DNA of 64,000 bases. Origin: an uncultured Oscillibacter sp. Its GTDB lineage: Bacteria > Bacillota > Clostridia > Oscillospirales > Oscillospiraceae. How positions within the stretch are numbered: the stretch's first letter is position 1; every line of letters starts with the position of its first letter. Below the pieces are notes generated by a model that searched no databases, was not told where the DNA came from, and saw only the letters and a list, made by a program, of their open reading frames with translations. The position numbers and the translations under genes were made by a program. The stretch lies in NCBI GenBank assembly GCA_910576865.1, contig CAJTKE010000001.1, forward strand, positions 1 to 64,000, in the 5' to 3' direction. Of this stretch, positions 8,518 through 15,967 are shown piece by piece.

Positions 8518-9663
8518 ATGGCAAAGCGGAGGGCTAATGGAGAAGGAAGTATCCGCAAGCGAAAGGATGGCCGCTGGGAGGGACGCTACACTGCGGACCG
8601 TGATCCGGTGACCGGAAGGACGATCTACAAAAATGTCTTGGGAAAGACCCAGGCGGAAGTCAAGGCAAAACTCAAGTCGGCAATTGAGAAGAGCGGCGTC
8701 CAGTCCCTGCGGACAGAGCGCTACACTGTAGGCCAGTGGCTGGACACCTGGATGGAGAACTATGCCAAGCTGCAAGTTCGCCCCTCGTCCCACAAGACCT
8801 ACCAGGGTTTTATTGAAAACCACATCAAGCCTGCCCTCGGGGATATTCCTCTGGAAAAGCTGACGGCGATGAACCTCCAGAGGTTATACAAACACCTGCT
8901 GGAGAACGGCAGGGTGGAATGCACGGAGTCCCGCAGCAAGCCCAAGGGCCTCAGCGTCAAGACGGTACGCAACATCAACCAGATGATCTCCTCCGCCCTG
9001 AACTGCGCCGTAGAACAGCGGCTGATTCCCAGTAATCCAACCAAGGGCTGTGTCCTGCCAAAGCTGGAGAGGAAGGAAATGAAAATTCTGCCGCCGGAAA
9101 GTCTGGGCACCTTCTTCGAGGAGGCCCGGCGCAGCGGCGTGTTCGAGCTCTACTACATCGATCTCGCAACTGGACTCCGGCGGGGAGAACTGCTGGGGCT
9201 GAAATGGAGCGATGTCGACCTAGAAAAAGGGATCATCTACGTCCGACGACAAATTCTCCGTCAGAACGGTGAGGTGGTGGAAGCACCCTTGAAAACGAAA
9301 AACTCCTACCGCAGCATCGCGATAGGAGCGGACGCCATCAAAGTCCTCAAAGGCATGGAACAGAGGGATGAGTACGTCTTCCCCTCGCCATACGGCGGCC
9401 CGATGTCGCCAGACAGTGTTCTCCACATGCTCCAGCGGGTACTGAGACGGGCGGGACTGGAGCGGATACGCTTCCATGACCTCAGACACACATTTTCGGT
9501 GCCGGCCCTGCAAAACGGGGTGGACGTGAAAACCCTCTCCGCCATGCTGGGCCATTACTCCGCCGGGTTTACGTTGGACACCTACGCCCATGTAACCACC
9601 TCTATGCAGAAGCAGGCGGCAAACGCGGTGGGAAGTTTCCTCTCCGGTACTCTCCAGCCCTGA
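8518..9663 (+). CDS. int: Tyrosine recombinase (integrase) of the tRNA-Arg island
   Basis: Predicted 381-residue phage/ICE-type integrase. Residues ~1-55 form an arm-binding domain of the AP2-like type (RRANGEGSIRKRKDGRWEGR). Residues ~65-160 are the SAM-like core-binding domain. The catalytic domain starts at ~185 and has the first Arg in LATGLRRGELLGLKW, the HDLRHTF box, and LGHYSAGFTLDTYAHV with the nucleophile Tyr. All key residues are present. The ATG at 8518 has AGGAGG at 8503-8508. The gene ends 121 bp from the 3' end of tRNA-Arg, the standard place for an integrase using that tRNA as its target, so it is probably what moved the 3757-9830 island. Confidence 0.93.
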   Translation: MAKRRANGEGSIRKRKDGRWEGRYTADRDPVTGRTIYKNVLGKTQAEVKAKLKSAIEKSGVQSLRTERYTVGQWLDTWMENYAKLQVRPSSHKTYQGFIENHIKPALGDIPLEKLTAMNLQRLYKHLLENGRVECTESRSKPKGLSVKTVRNINQMISSALNCAVEQRLIPSNPTKGCVLPKLERKEMKILPPESLGTFFEEARRSGVFELYYIDLATGLRRGELLGLKWSDVDLEKGIIYVRRQILRQNGEVVEAPLKTKNSYRSIAIGADAIKVLKGMEQRDEYVFPSPYGGPMSPDSVLHMLQRVLRRAGLERIRFHDLRHTFSVPALQNGVDVKTLSAMLGHYSAGFTLDTYAHVTTSMQKQAANAVGSFLSGTLQP

Positions 9664-9737
9664 CCGCTCCGCACTCTGGTATGGGTCACGGCTTGGGTCA
9701 GACCGATACCGCAAAATCGAACCGCCCGGAAAAGTGC

Positions 9738-9785
9738 AGAAAACAAAAACAAAGCCACGGAAATTCAACGAATTTCCGTGGCTTT
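9738..9785 (-). terminator. Terminator of tRNA-Arg
   Basis: A perfect 16-bp inverted repeat (9751-9766 with 9770-9785) is followed on the minus strand by a T-rich run (TTTGTTTTTGTTTTC). It abuts the tRNA 3' end and can end the tRNA transcript. It may also stop the convergent integrase transcript. It is carried by the island and replaces the presumed original terminator at 3701-3730. Confidence 0.75.
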
Positions 9786-9830
9786 GGTACGCCCTGAGGG
9801 ATTCGAACCCCCGGCCTTCTGGTCCGTAGC
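9784..9830. repeat. Right attachment repeat within tRNA-Arg
   Basis: The 47-bp copy identical to 3757-3803. It is part of the intact tRNA-Arg gene and runs from the CCA end to the anticodon loop. Together the two copies bound ~6.03 kb. Confidence 0.85.
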
Positions 9831-9861
9831 CAGACGCTCTATCCAGCTGAGCTAAGGGCGC
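9785..9861 (-). tRNA. tRNA-Arg (anticodon ACG)
   Basis: A 77-nt cloverleaf on the minus strand with encoded CCA. The acceptor stem pairs GCGCCCT with AGGGCGT (first pair G-U). The D arm is AGCTCAGCTGGATAGAGC, the anticodon stem TCTGG/CCAGA encloses CT-ACG-GA, and the T arm has GGTTCGAATCC. The anticodon ACG reads CGN arginine codons after conversion of A34 to inosine. It is the integration target of the neighbouring island. Confidence 0.97.
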
Positions 9862-9960
9862 AGACTCTGTCCTTCCGGACAGCTTCATTATCATAGCATA
9901 CCCGATTTGGAATTGCAAGCCTTTTTTCCGATTTCCATCATAATTTTTCTAAAAGCCGAA

Positions 9961-9989
9961 GCCGCCCCGCGCGATACGCGCGGGGCGGC
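9961..9989 (-). terminator. Terminator of the binding-protein operon
   Basis: A 13-bp perfect GC stem (9961-9973 with 9977-9989) lies just beyond the stop codon of the binding-protein gene. On the minus strand it is followed by TTCGGCTTTTAGAAAAA, a modest T tract. Confidence 0.6.
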
Positions 9990-9993
9990 GGAG

Positions 9994-11001
9994 TCAGTTC
10001 ATTCCGGCCAGGTATCCGTTCACCTTGTCGATGCGGGCCTGGGCGTTTTCGGGGGAGATGACCTCAATGCCGGGGTCCACCACGGCCTCCACATCCTTGC
10101 CCTGGAGCTTGTCATAGGCGGTCTGGCAGGCAAGATACCCCATCTCATAGGGCTGCTGGGCAACCGACATGGTCAAGAGACCGTCCAGAATGGCCTGGCA
10201 CGCGCCGGTGGAACCATCGAAGCCCAGGAAGATGGTATTGGCAAAGCTGGGGCTGCTCTCCGCGGCCCGGACGGCGCCCACCGCCATGTCGTCGTTGTTG
10301 GCGCAGACAATGGCGATTCCCTCCGGGTGGGTCTGGATGACGGCTTCCATGCAGGTGACGGCTTGGTCCGCCACGGCGTTGGCGTATTGAATCTCTTCGG
10401 CCAGGAAGGTTCCCCCGTTTTCGGTGATCCCGGCGATGTACCCGTTCATCCGGGCCGTGTTGGTGGCGTCTCCCTGGACCCCGGCGATTTCGATGCACTC
10501 GATGGTCTCCCAGCCCGCCGCCTTGGCGGCCTTGACGGCCTCCGTGGCCCCCAGCTTGGCGGCGGCCTCGTTTCCGGTGCCGATGAAGGAGACGATTTCC
10601 GGCGCGTCAATGTTGGTGTCCAGGGCGAAGACCGGCCGGGTCTCTCCGGCGATGAGGGTGGCGGCAGTCTCCGACTGGAGGGGCGCGATGATGATGGCGT
10701 CTACTTCTCCGTTGCTCAGGGTGGTTTCGATCATGTTCTGCTGGTCGTCATAGGAGGTTTCGCTGGCGGGTCCCACGATGTCGATGGCCACGTCCGGATG
10801 CTCGGACTCGAACTTTTTGCATCCGGCCATGATGAGCTGCCAATGCTCGGAGGCGGTGGTTTTCAGAATGACGCTGAGCCTGAAGGCCGCGTCCTTGTTT
10901 CCGGAGGATCCGCTTCCGCCGGACCCGCTCCCCCCGCCGCAGGCGGAGAGGGTGAGGAGCGTCAGGCCGGCCAGGAGCAGGGAGAGCACACGCTTTTTCA
11001 T
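9994..11001 (-). CDS. Sugar ABC-type substrate-binding lipoprotein (ribose/inositol type)
   Basis: Predicted 335-residue lipoprotein: signal peptide with the box LTLSACGGG, a Gly/Ser linker, then a type-1 periplasmic binding fold (LSVILKTTASEHWQLIMAG; DAIIIAPLQSETA; AIVCANNDDMAVGAVRA; IFLGFDGSTGACQAI). This is the RbsB/XylF/inositol-binding class. GAGG precedes the ATG. It is the last gene of the operon with the IolG-like and isomerase-like genes, which suggests a polyol or keto-sugar ligand. No ABC ATPase or permease gene lies beside it, so it must use a transporter encoded elsewhere or act as a sensor. The ligand is not deducible. Confidence 0.88.
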   Translation of the reverse strand: MKKRVLSLLLAGLTLLTLSACGGGSGSGGSGSSGNKDAAFRLSVILKTTASEHWQLIMAGCKKFESEHPDVAIDIVGPASETSYDDQQNMIETTLSNGEVDAIIIAPLQSETAATLIAGETRPVFALDTNIDAPEIVSFIGTGNEAAAKLGATEAVKAAKAAGWETIECIEIAGVQGDATNTARMNGYIAGITENGGTFLAEEIQYANAVADQAVTCMEAVIQTHPEGIAIVCANNDDMAVGAVRAAESSPSFANTIFLGFDGSTGACQAILDGLLTMSVAQQPYEMGYLACQTAYDKLQGKDVEAVVDPGIEVISPENAQARIDKVNGYLAGMN

Positions 11002-11050
11002 GGTAAAGTACCTCTTTCCTTATATGTATTCCATTCGGGAGGCGCCGGCG

Positions 11051-12070
11051 TCATTCCGTGATTTCGCTGAGTCTGACGGGCCGTCCCTCTTTCAGGGACT
11101 TGGTGGCGGCGGCGGCGATGAGGATGGGGGCCAGACCGTCCTCCCCGGTGACCTGGGTCTCCGTGCCGTTGATGACCGCCTCGGCGAAGGCCTTCTGCTC
11201 GGCGGCGAAAGCCATGGTGTAGCGGTCCCACATGATTTTATAGCAGGTTCCGGAGACGGTCCCGTCCGCTCCGTAGAAGGTGGCGTTGTCGGGGGTGTCG
11301 TTGGCATCCATGACCGCCCCCTCGGACCCGAAGACCTCCACCCGCTGATCATAGCCGTAGACGGCCTTCCGGCTGTTGTCGATGACGCCCATGGCTCCGC
11401 TCTCGAATTTCAGGGACACCACGGCGGTGTCCACGTCTCCCGCCTCGCCGATGGCCGGGTCCACCAGCACGCCGCCGTAGGCAAAGACCTCCGTCACCTC
11501 GGACCCCGCCAGGAAGCGGGCCATGTCGAAGTCGTGGACCATCATGTCGTAGAAGATGCCGCCGGAGACCTTCACATAGTCGATGCTGGGGGGCTCGGGG
11601 TCCCGGGAGCTGATCTTCACCAGATTCACCTTGCCCACCTTCCCGGCCCGGACGGCCTCGTAGACGGCCCGGTGGTTGTGGTCGAAGCGGCGGTTGAAGC
11701 CCACCTGGAGCCGGACCCCGGCCTTCTTCGCCTCGGCGATGACCTCCCGCACCCGCTCGATCCGGTAGTCCACCGGCTTCTCCACGAACACGTCCTTCCC
11801 CGCCCGGGCCACCTTGATGGCGTACTCCGCGTGAAGGTCCGTGGGGGAACAGACGACGACCGCCTGGATTTCGGGGTCGCTCAGGATGACGTCCGCGTCC
11901 TGGACGATGTTGGGGATGCGCAGGCGCTGGAGGAACTCCACGGTCTCCTGGCTCATGTAAGGGTCGGCGATGGTCTTGATCTCCATTTCGGGGACGAATT
12001 TCGCGATGTTCTCCGCGTGGACCCGGCCGATGCGGCCCGCTCCGATGATGCCGATTTTGATGGTCTTCAT
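11051..12070 (-). CDS. iolG: Gfo/Idh/MocA oxidoreductase, inositol 2-dehydrogenase-like
   Basis: Predicted 339-residue NAD(P)-dependent dehydrogenase, the usual length of IolG. An N-terminal Rossmann motif is seen (IGIIGAGRIGRVHAENI, residues ~6-20). The catalytic-region motif VEKPVDY has the conserved Lys at ~95, and the substrate domain has GGIFYDMMVHDFDMARF, where the His is the expected proton shuttle. In B. subtilis-type enzymes this family oxidises myo-inositol to scyllo-inosose, but related sequences act on other cyclic polyols or sugars. It is co-directional with the isomerase-like gene (29 bp) and the binding-protein gene (49 bp). The other iol genes (iolB, C, D, E) are absent from the window, so the inositol assignment is moderate. 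Confidence 0.8.
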   Translation of the reverse strand: MKTIKIGIIGAGRIGRVHAENIAKFVPEMEIKTIADPYMSQETVEFLQRLRIPNIVQDADVILSDPEIQAVVVCSPTDLHAEYAIKVARAGKDVFVEKPVDYRIERVREVIAEAKKAGVRLQVGFNRRFDHNHRAVYEAVRAGKVGKVNLVKISSRDPEPPSIDYVKVSGGIFYDMMVHDFDMARFLAGSEVTEVFAYGGVLVDPAIGEAGDVDTAVVSLKFESGAMGVIDNSRKAVYGYDQRVEVFGSEGAVMDANDTPDNATFYGADGTVSGTCYKIMWDRYTMAFAAEQKAFAEAVINGTETQVTGEDGLAPILIAAAATKSLKEGRPVRLSEITE

Positions 12071-12099
12071 ATGCGTCTCTCCTTATTTAAGATAACAGA

Positions 12100-12885
12100 T
12101 TACAGTTTCATGATGGCACTCACCGCCTCGGCGGTGGTGGTCTTCGGAATCAGCTCAAAGCCGACGAGGCCGGTGTACCCGGTTTCCTCCAGGCAGGCGA
12201 AGACGTTGGCGTAGTTGATTTCGCCGGTGCCGGGCTCGTGACGCCCCGGGGCGTCCGCCACGTGGATGTGGCCGAACTGGTCCCCGAAAGCCCGGATGTT
12301 GTCGCAGAGGCCGCCCTCGTTCAGCTGCATGTGGTAGGCGTCATAGAGGACCTTGAGCCTGGGGGAGCCGATGAGCCGGGTCATCTCCGCCGCCATGCGG
12401 GTGGTTTGGAGGAAGTTCCCCACGTGGTCCGTGGTGACGTTCAGGGGCTCCAGGTTCATCAGGATGCCGGACTCCTCCGCGATTCCGGCGCATTCCTTCA
12501 GGGTGTCGAACATCGCGCAGAGCTTCACCGTGTCGCTGAGCCCGTCGTAGCGGTCGATGACCACGCCGCCCTCTCCCAGGCCGTTGGAGTGGATGGTGAG
12601 GGACCGGGCCCCCACCTTCCTCGCCGCCTCCACGGACCGGCGGAGGAAGGTCAGATAGTCCTCCTTCTGACCGGGGTCGATGAGGGAGAGCTCCGCGTCC
12701 CCGTTGAACCCGGCGATGCCGATCCCGGCCCTCTCCGCCGCCGCCTTCACCGCGTCCAGATCCTTGTCCGTCCAGCTCCAGAACTCCACGAACTCGAAGC
12801 CGTCCCGCTTCGCCGCCTGGAAGCGCTCCAGGAAGGGGAACTCCCCGTACATCGGCTCGATGCAGGCTGATTTCTGAAAGACCAT
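12100..12885 (-). CDS. Hydroxypyruvate isomerase-like TIM-barrel protein
   Basis: Predicted 261-residue member of the xylose-isomerase-like TIM-barrel superfamily. The motif GHIHVADAPGRHEPGTGEIN (residues ~200-219) is typical of hydroxypyruvate isomerases (Hyi/OtnI type). Metal-binding acidic and His residues are visible in NLEPLN, LYDAYHMQ, HIHVAD and GFELIP. The start at 12885 has AGGAGG with good spacing; an upstream in-frame start at 12924 is less likely. It is the first gene of the operon with the IolG-like dehydrogenase and binding protein. In this setting a 2-keto-sugar, inosose or 3-keto-sugar epimerase/isomerase role is as possible as hydroxypyruvate isomerisation. Confidence 0.8.
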   Translation of the reverse strand: MVFQKSACIEPMYGEFPFLERFQAAKRDGFEFVEFWSWTDKDLDAVKAAAERAGIGIAGFNGDAELSLIDPGQKEDYLTFLRRSVEAARKVGARSLTIHSNGLGEGGVVIDRYDGLSDTVKLCAMFDTLKECAGIAEESGILMNLEPLNVTTDHVGNFLQTTRMAAEMTRLIGSPRLKVLYDAYHMQLNEGGLCDNIRAFGDQFGHIHVADAPGRHEPGTGEINYANVFACLEETGYTGLVGFELIPKTTTAEAVSAIMKL

Positions 12886-12912
12886 ATTCCGCTGCCTCCT
12901 GTTCCCTTGATT

Positions 12913-12969
12913 TGTGCTATGCACATTTTGAAGTTAAGCACACAATAGCACAATCCGGGTGGATGTCAA
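12913..12969 (-). promoter_or_regulatory. Promoter and operator of the isomerase-dehydrogenase-binding protein operon
   Basis: On the minus strand, TTGACA (complement of 12964-12969) and TATTGT (complement of 12942-12947) are 16 bp apart. The palindrome TGTGC-TAT-GCACA lies at 12913-12925, just downstream of the expected start. Related TTGTG/CACAA half sites overlap the -10 region. This arrangement suits repression by the divergent LacI-type protein. Confidence 0.65.
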
Positions 12970-13035
12970 TGGGGCCCGGGGCATCTTTTCAAAAATCAGC
13001 GGAGCGCACAAAAACAGTCCACGTTTTTTTACGGA

Positions 13036-13090
13036 TTGACAGGGGATGTGTTTTTGTATATGATAGCATCAGCGTTGTGCAATCACACAA
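13036..13090 (+). promoter_or_regulatory. Promoter and operator of the divergent LacI regulator
   Basis: TTGACA (13036-13041), a 17-bp spacer and TATGAT (13059-13064) form a near-consensus promoter. The palindrome TTGTG-CAATCA-CACAA at 13075-13090 covers the initial transcribed region and shares half sites with the operator at 12913-12925, which points to autorepression. Confidence 0.75.
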
Positions 13091-13105
13091 TTGGAGGCGA
13101 TTTCA

Positions 13106-14149
13106 ATGGGAAGCAGGCCGACGATCCAAATGGTGGCGGAGCTGGCGGGGGTCTCCCGGGGGACGGTGGACCGGGTGCTGAACGACCGGCCCCACGTGAA
13201 CGAGGAGGTCCGGCGGCGGGTGCTGGAGGCCATGCGGGAGCTGGGCTACATCTCCCCCCGGGAGGCCTACCGGCGGCAGGCGGAGACCGCCCTTCGCCCC
13301 CTGACTCTGGGCGTCCTCCTGCCCAACTGGGAGGGCCAGTTCCGCGCGGAGGTGACGGAGGGCGTCCGGCAGGCCTGCGAGGAGCTGGAGGAGTCCAAGG
13401 TGCGGGTGCTGGTCCGCCGCTGCGAGACGGACCTGCCCCAGGAGGCGGTGGAGCTGCTGGAGGCCATGGAGGCGGACGGGGCCGAGGGCTTCGCCGTCTG
13501 CGCCGTCAACGACCCCGCCATACAGGACTGGATCGCCGCCCGGACCGGGGCGGGCGTTCCCTGCGTCACCTTCAACTCCGACCTGCCGGAGAGCGGGCGG
13601 CTGTGCTTCGTGGGGCAGGACATCCGTCAGGCGGGGCGGGTGGCCGCCGGGCTGCTGTACAAATGCGTTGACCGTCAGGGCCCCGTCCTGGCCACCGCCG
13701 GAAACCTGAAGTTCGACGGGCACCGCCAGCGGCTGGACGGCTTCCGGGAGCGGATGGGGGAGCTGGGCCTCCCGGAGGAGCAGGTGATTGTCCGGGAGAC
13801 CTACAACGACTATGAGACCACCCTCCAGGTGGTGTCGGAGGTCCTGGCGGAGCGGCCGGAGCTGCGGGGGGTCTACATGGCGAACTTCAGCGTCTCCGGC
13901 TGCTGCGCCGCCATCCAGCGGGCCGGGAGAACCGGCCAGGTCCATGTGGTCTGCCACGACATCAACGAGACCGTCCGCCAGCTCGTCCGCGCCGGCGCGG
14001 TGGACTTCACCATTCCCCAGGACCTGAGGCGCCAGGGCTACGCCCCCCTGCTCCTCCTCCGGGACCTGCTGCGCAAAAAAAAGCCCCTGGGAACCGAGCG
14101 GTCCCAAGGGCAGATCAATATTCTGTGCGCGGAAAATCTGGAGTGCTGA
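13106..14149 (+). CDS. LacI-family transcriptional regulator
   Basis: Predicted 347-residue regulator. An N-terminal LacI helix-turn-helix (RPTIQMVAELAGVSRGTVDRV, then LNDRPHVNEEVRRRV) is followed by a type-1 periplasmic-binding-like effector domain (~55-345: LTLGVLLPNWEGQFRAEVTEG; GVPCVTFNSDLP). The start at 13106 has GGAGG at 13093-13097. It is transcribed away from the isomerase/dehydrogenase/binding-protein operon with 220 bp between, so it is probably its sugar-responsive repressor. Near-palindromic TTGTG/CACAA sites occur in both promoters. It converges on mgtE with only 12 bp between stops. Confidence 0.9.
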   Translation: MGSRPTIQMVAELAGVSRGTVDRVLNDRPHVNEEVRRRVLEAMRELGYISPREAYRRQAETALRPLTLGVLLPNWEGQFRAEVTEGVRQACEELEESKVRVLVRRCETDLPQEAVELLEAMEADGAEGFAVCAVNDPAIQDWIAARTGAGVPCVTFNSDLPESGRLCFVGQDIRQAGRVAAGLLYKCVDRQGPVLATAGNLKFDGHRQRLDGFRERMGELGLPEEQVIVRETYNDYETTLQVVSEVLAERPELRGVYMANFSVSGCCAAIQRAGRTGQVHVVCHDINETVRQLVRAGAVDFTIPQDLRRQGYAPLLLLRDLLRKKKPLGTERSQGQINILCAENLEC

Positions 14150-14161
14150 CAGCCGGGGCCC

Positions 14162-15580
14162 TCACACGCGCAGGACGCCGATCAGAAGCGCCCACACCAG
14201 CCCGTAGTAGGACACCACGGCGATCAGGTCGTTGACCGTGGTGATCAGCGGGCCGGAGGCCACGGCGGGGTCCACGTTCAGCTTTTTGAACAGGATCGGG
14301 ATCACCGTCCCGGACAGGCTGGACAGCACGATGGACAGCGCCAGGGCCAGCCCCGTGCAGAGGGCCACGGAGGCGGCGAACAGCGGGGTCTGCCCCTTGA
14401 ACAGGACCAGACAGGCCCCCACGGACGCCGCGGACAGCGCCCCCAGGATCAGGCCGTTCACCAGCCCCACCCGGGCCTCCTTCCGGACCAGGAACCACTT
14501 CTGTCCCCTGCCGATCCGCTCGTCCATCAGAACCCGGATGGTGACCGCCAGGGACTGGGTGCCCGCGTTGCCGGACATGTCCAGGATCAGGGACTGGAAG
14601 CTGACCACGATGGCCAGCTGGGCCACCACGGGCTCGAACAGCCCCACCACGCTGGACACCACCAGCCCCAGCCCCAGCAGAATGACCAGCCAGGGCAGGC
14701 GCTTGCCGATGCTCTTCCCCAGGGGCTCCCGCAGGTCCTCCTCCGCCGAGAGGCCCGCCAGCTTGGCGTAGTCGTCCCCCAGGGCGTCGTCCACCAGACG
14801 GGTGAGCTCCTGGGAGGTCAGCACGCCCCGGAGGCGGTTCTCCCCGTCCAGCACCGGGATGGAGTCCTCGGAATAGTCCTTGAGCCGCTCCACGCAGGCG
14901 TCCACCGGCTCCCCGGCGTAAACGTAGGGGCAGGAGGTCCGGGTGATGGCCTCCAGGGCGGTGTGCTCCCGGGCGATGATGAGCTTTTTCAGCTCAATGG
15001 CCCCCACCAGCACCTCGTCCTCCCCCACCACGTAGAGGGTGGAGATGTTGTCGTGCTCCTCCGCCTGCCCGATCAGGGCCCGCATGGCCTGCCGGACCGT
15101 GCTTCCGGCGGGGATGGAGATGAAATTGGTGGACATCCTGCTACCGATCTCGTCCTCGTCGAAGGAGCTGAGGAGCAGAATTTCCTCCCGGGCGTCCCGG
15201 TCCATCAGCTCGATCAGCGTGTTCCGCCGGGCCTTCTCCATCCGGTGCAGGCACTCCGCCGCCGTGGCGGCCTCCAGCCGGGAGAGGACGTCCACCTGCT
15301 TCCGGACGGACAGCTCGTCCAGGTATTCCTCCAGCCGGCCGGAATATTGCAGAATCCCGGCCAGGGCCCCGGCGTCCAGGATGCCGTAGAGCCGGGCCCG
15401 CTCCTCCCGGTCCAGCAGCTCCATGGCCGCCGCGACGTCGTTTTCGTGGTAGGACAAAAGGCGCTCTTTCAGGGGCTTCGGCGTCAGCGTGCCCCGGAGG
15501 AGCGCGGCGATTTCCGCCCGGTAGTCCGGGCGCTGCGCGGCGGTGAGGACCTCGCCGCCAAACATCATCTTCTCGTTCAT
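14162..15580 (-). CDS. mgtE: Magnesium transporter MgtE
   Basis: Predicted 472-residue Mg2+ channel/transporter of normal MgtE length. The N domain of helical repeats occupies ~25-150. Two CBS domains follow (~150-275; ISIPAGSTVRQAMRALI, then SIPVLDGENRLRGVL). The five-helix membrane domain (~300-472) has the family motif LDMSGNAGTQSLAVTIR, which forms part of the pore. In known MgtE proteins the N and CBS domains close the pore when cytosolic Mg2+ is high. The gene stands alone behind its own promoter and a ~290-nt leader. It ends 12 bp from the convergent LacI gene. Confidence 0.95.
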   Translation of the reverse strand: MNEKMMFGGEVLTAAQRPDYRAEIAALLRGTLTPKPLKERLLSYHENDVAAAMELLDREERARLYGILDAGALAGILQYSGRLEEYLDELSVRKQVDVLSRLEAATAAECLHRMEKARRNTLIELMDRDAREEILLLSSFDEDEIGSRMSTNFISIPAGSTVRQAMRALIGQAEEHDNISTLYVVGEDEVLVGAIELKKLIIAREHTALEAITRTSCPYVYAGEPVDACVERLKDYSEDSIPVLDGENRLRGVLTSQELTRLVDDALGDDYAKLAGLSAEEDLREPLGKSIGKRLPWLVILLGLGLVVSSVVGLFEPVVAQLAIVVSFQSLILDMSGNAGTQSLAVTIRVLMDERIGRGQKWFLVRKEARVGLVNGLILGALSAASVGACLVLFKGQTPLFAASVALCTGLALALSIVLSSLSGTVIPILFKKLNVDPAVASGPLITTVNDLIAVVSYYGLVWALLIGVLRV

Positions 15581-15907
15581 TGTCCGGTGCCTCCTTTACT
15601 CGTCTTTCGCAAAGGCGGGGCGGCGGTTCCCGGGCAAAAACGGGCATAAAAATACCACTGTCCTCTGAAACCGGCTCACCCTTGCGGCGGGGTGCAGCTC
15701 TGGAAACGGACAATGGCGTTCAGTCAACGGGTGCGCGAAAAGACGGTCAGAGCCATCCCGGCCCGCGGCCGAAAGCACCCTGACGGGGCAAGAACGCCAT
15801 GCCTCTGTTTCGACTGCCGCTGCCGTCCATGACTTCACCTCATTTCAAACAGATTGGATCAGGATTGGATCCGTTTTCATTATATCATATCGGAGCGGGA
15901 AACGCAA
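15581..15907 (-). promoter_or_regulatory. mgtE promoter and ~290-nt leader
   Basis: On the minus strand TTGCGT (complement of 15902-15907), 17 bp and TATAAT (complement of 15879-15884) form a good promoter. The start near 15872 leaves an untranslated leader of about 290 nt. Two direct 9-bp repeats GATTGGATC (15852-15860, 15863-15871; plus-strand sense) flank the start. A 27-codon open frame with GAGGTG upstream runs from 15830 to 15747. The length suggests cis regulation, but the conserved M-box core was not found. Confidence 0.55.
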
Positions 15908-15921
15908 CCCGCAAAACCACC

Positions 15922-15948
15922 GAGGCCGGTCCCGTCGGGACCGGCCTC
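15922..15948 (-). terminator. Terminator of the Fe-ADH gene
   Basis: A 12-bp GC-rich inverted repeat 3' of the Fe-ADH stop is followed on the minus strand by GGTGGTTTTGC. The T tract is short. Confidence 0.55.
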
Positions 15949-15967
15949 GTGTTCTGTTTCAAAGGGA

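Noticed and set aside
15581..15880. M-box (Mg2+ riboswitch) before mgtE
   Set aside because: Only a partial AGGTGAAG-like stretch was seen; the conserved GGTGAGGCTCC-type core and following helices could not be placed.
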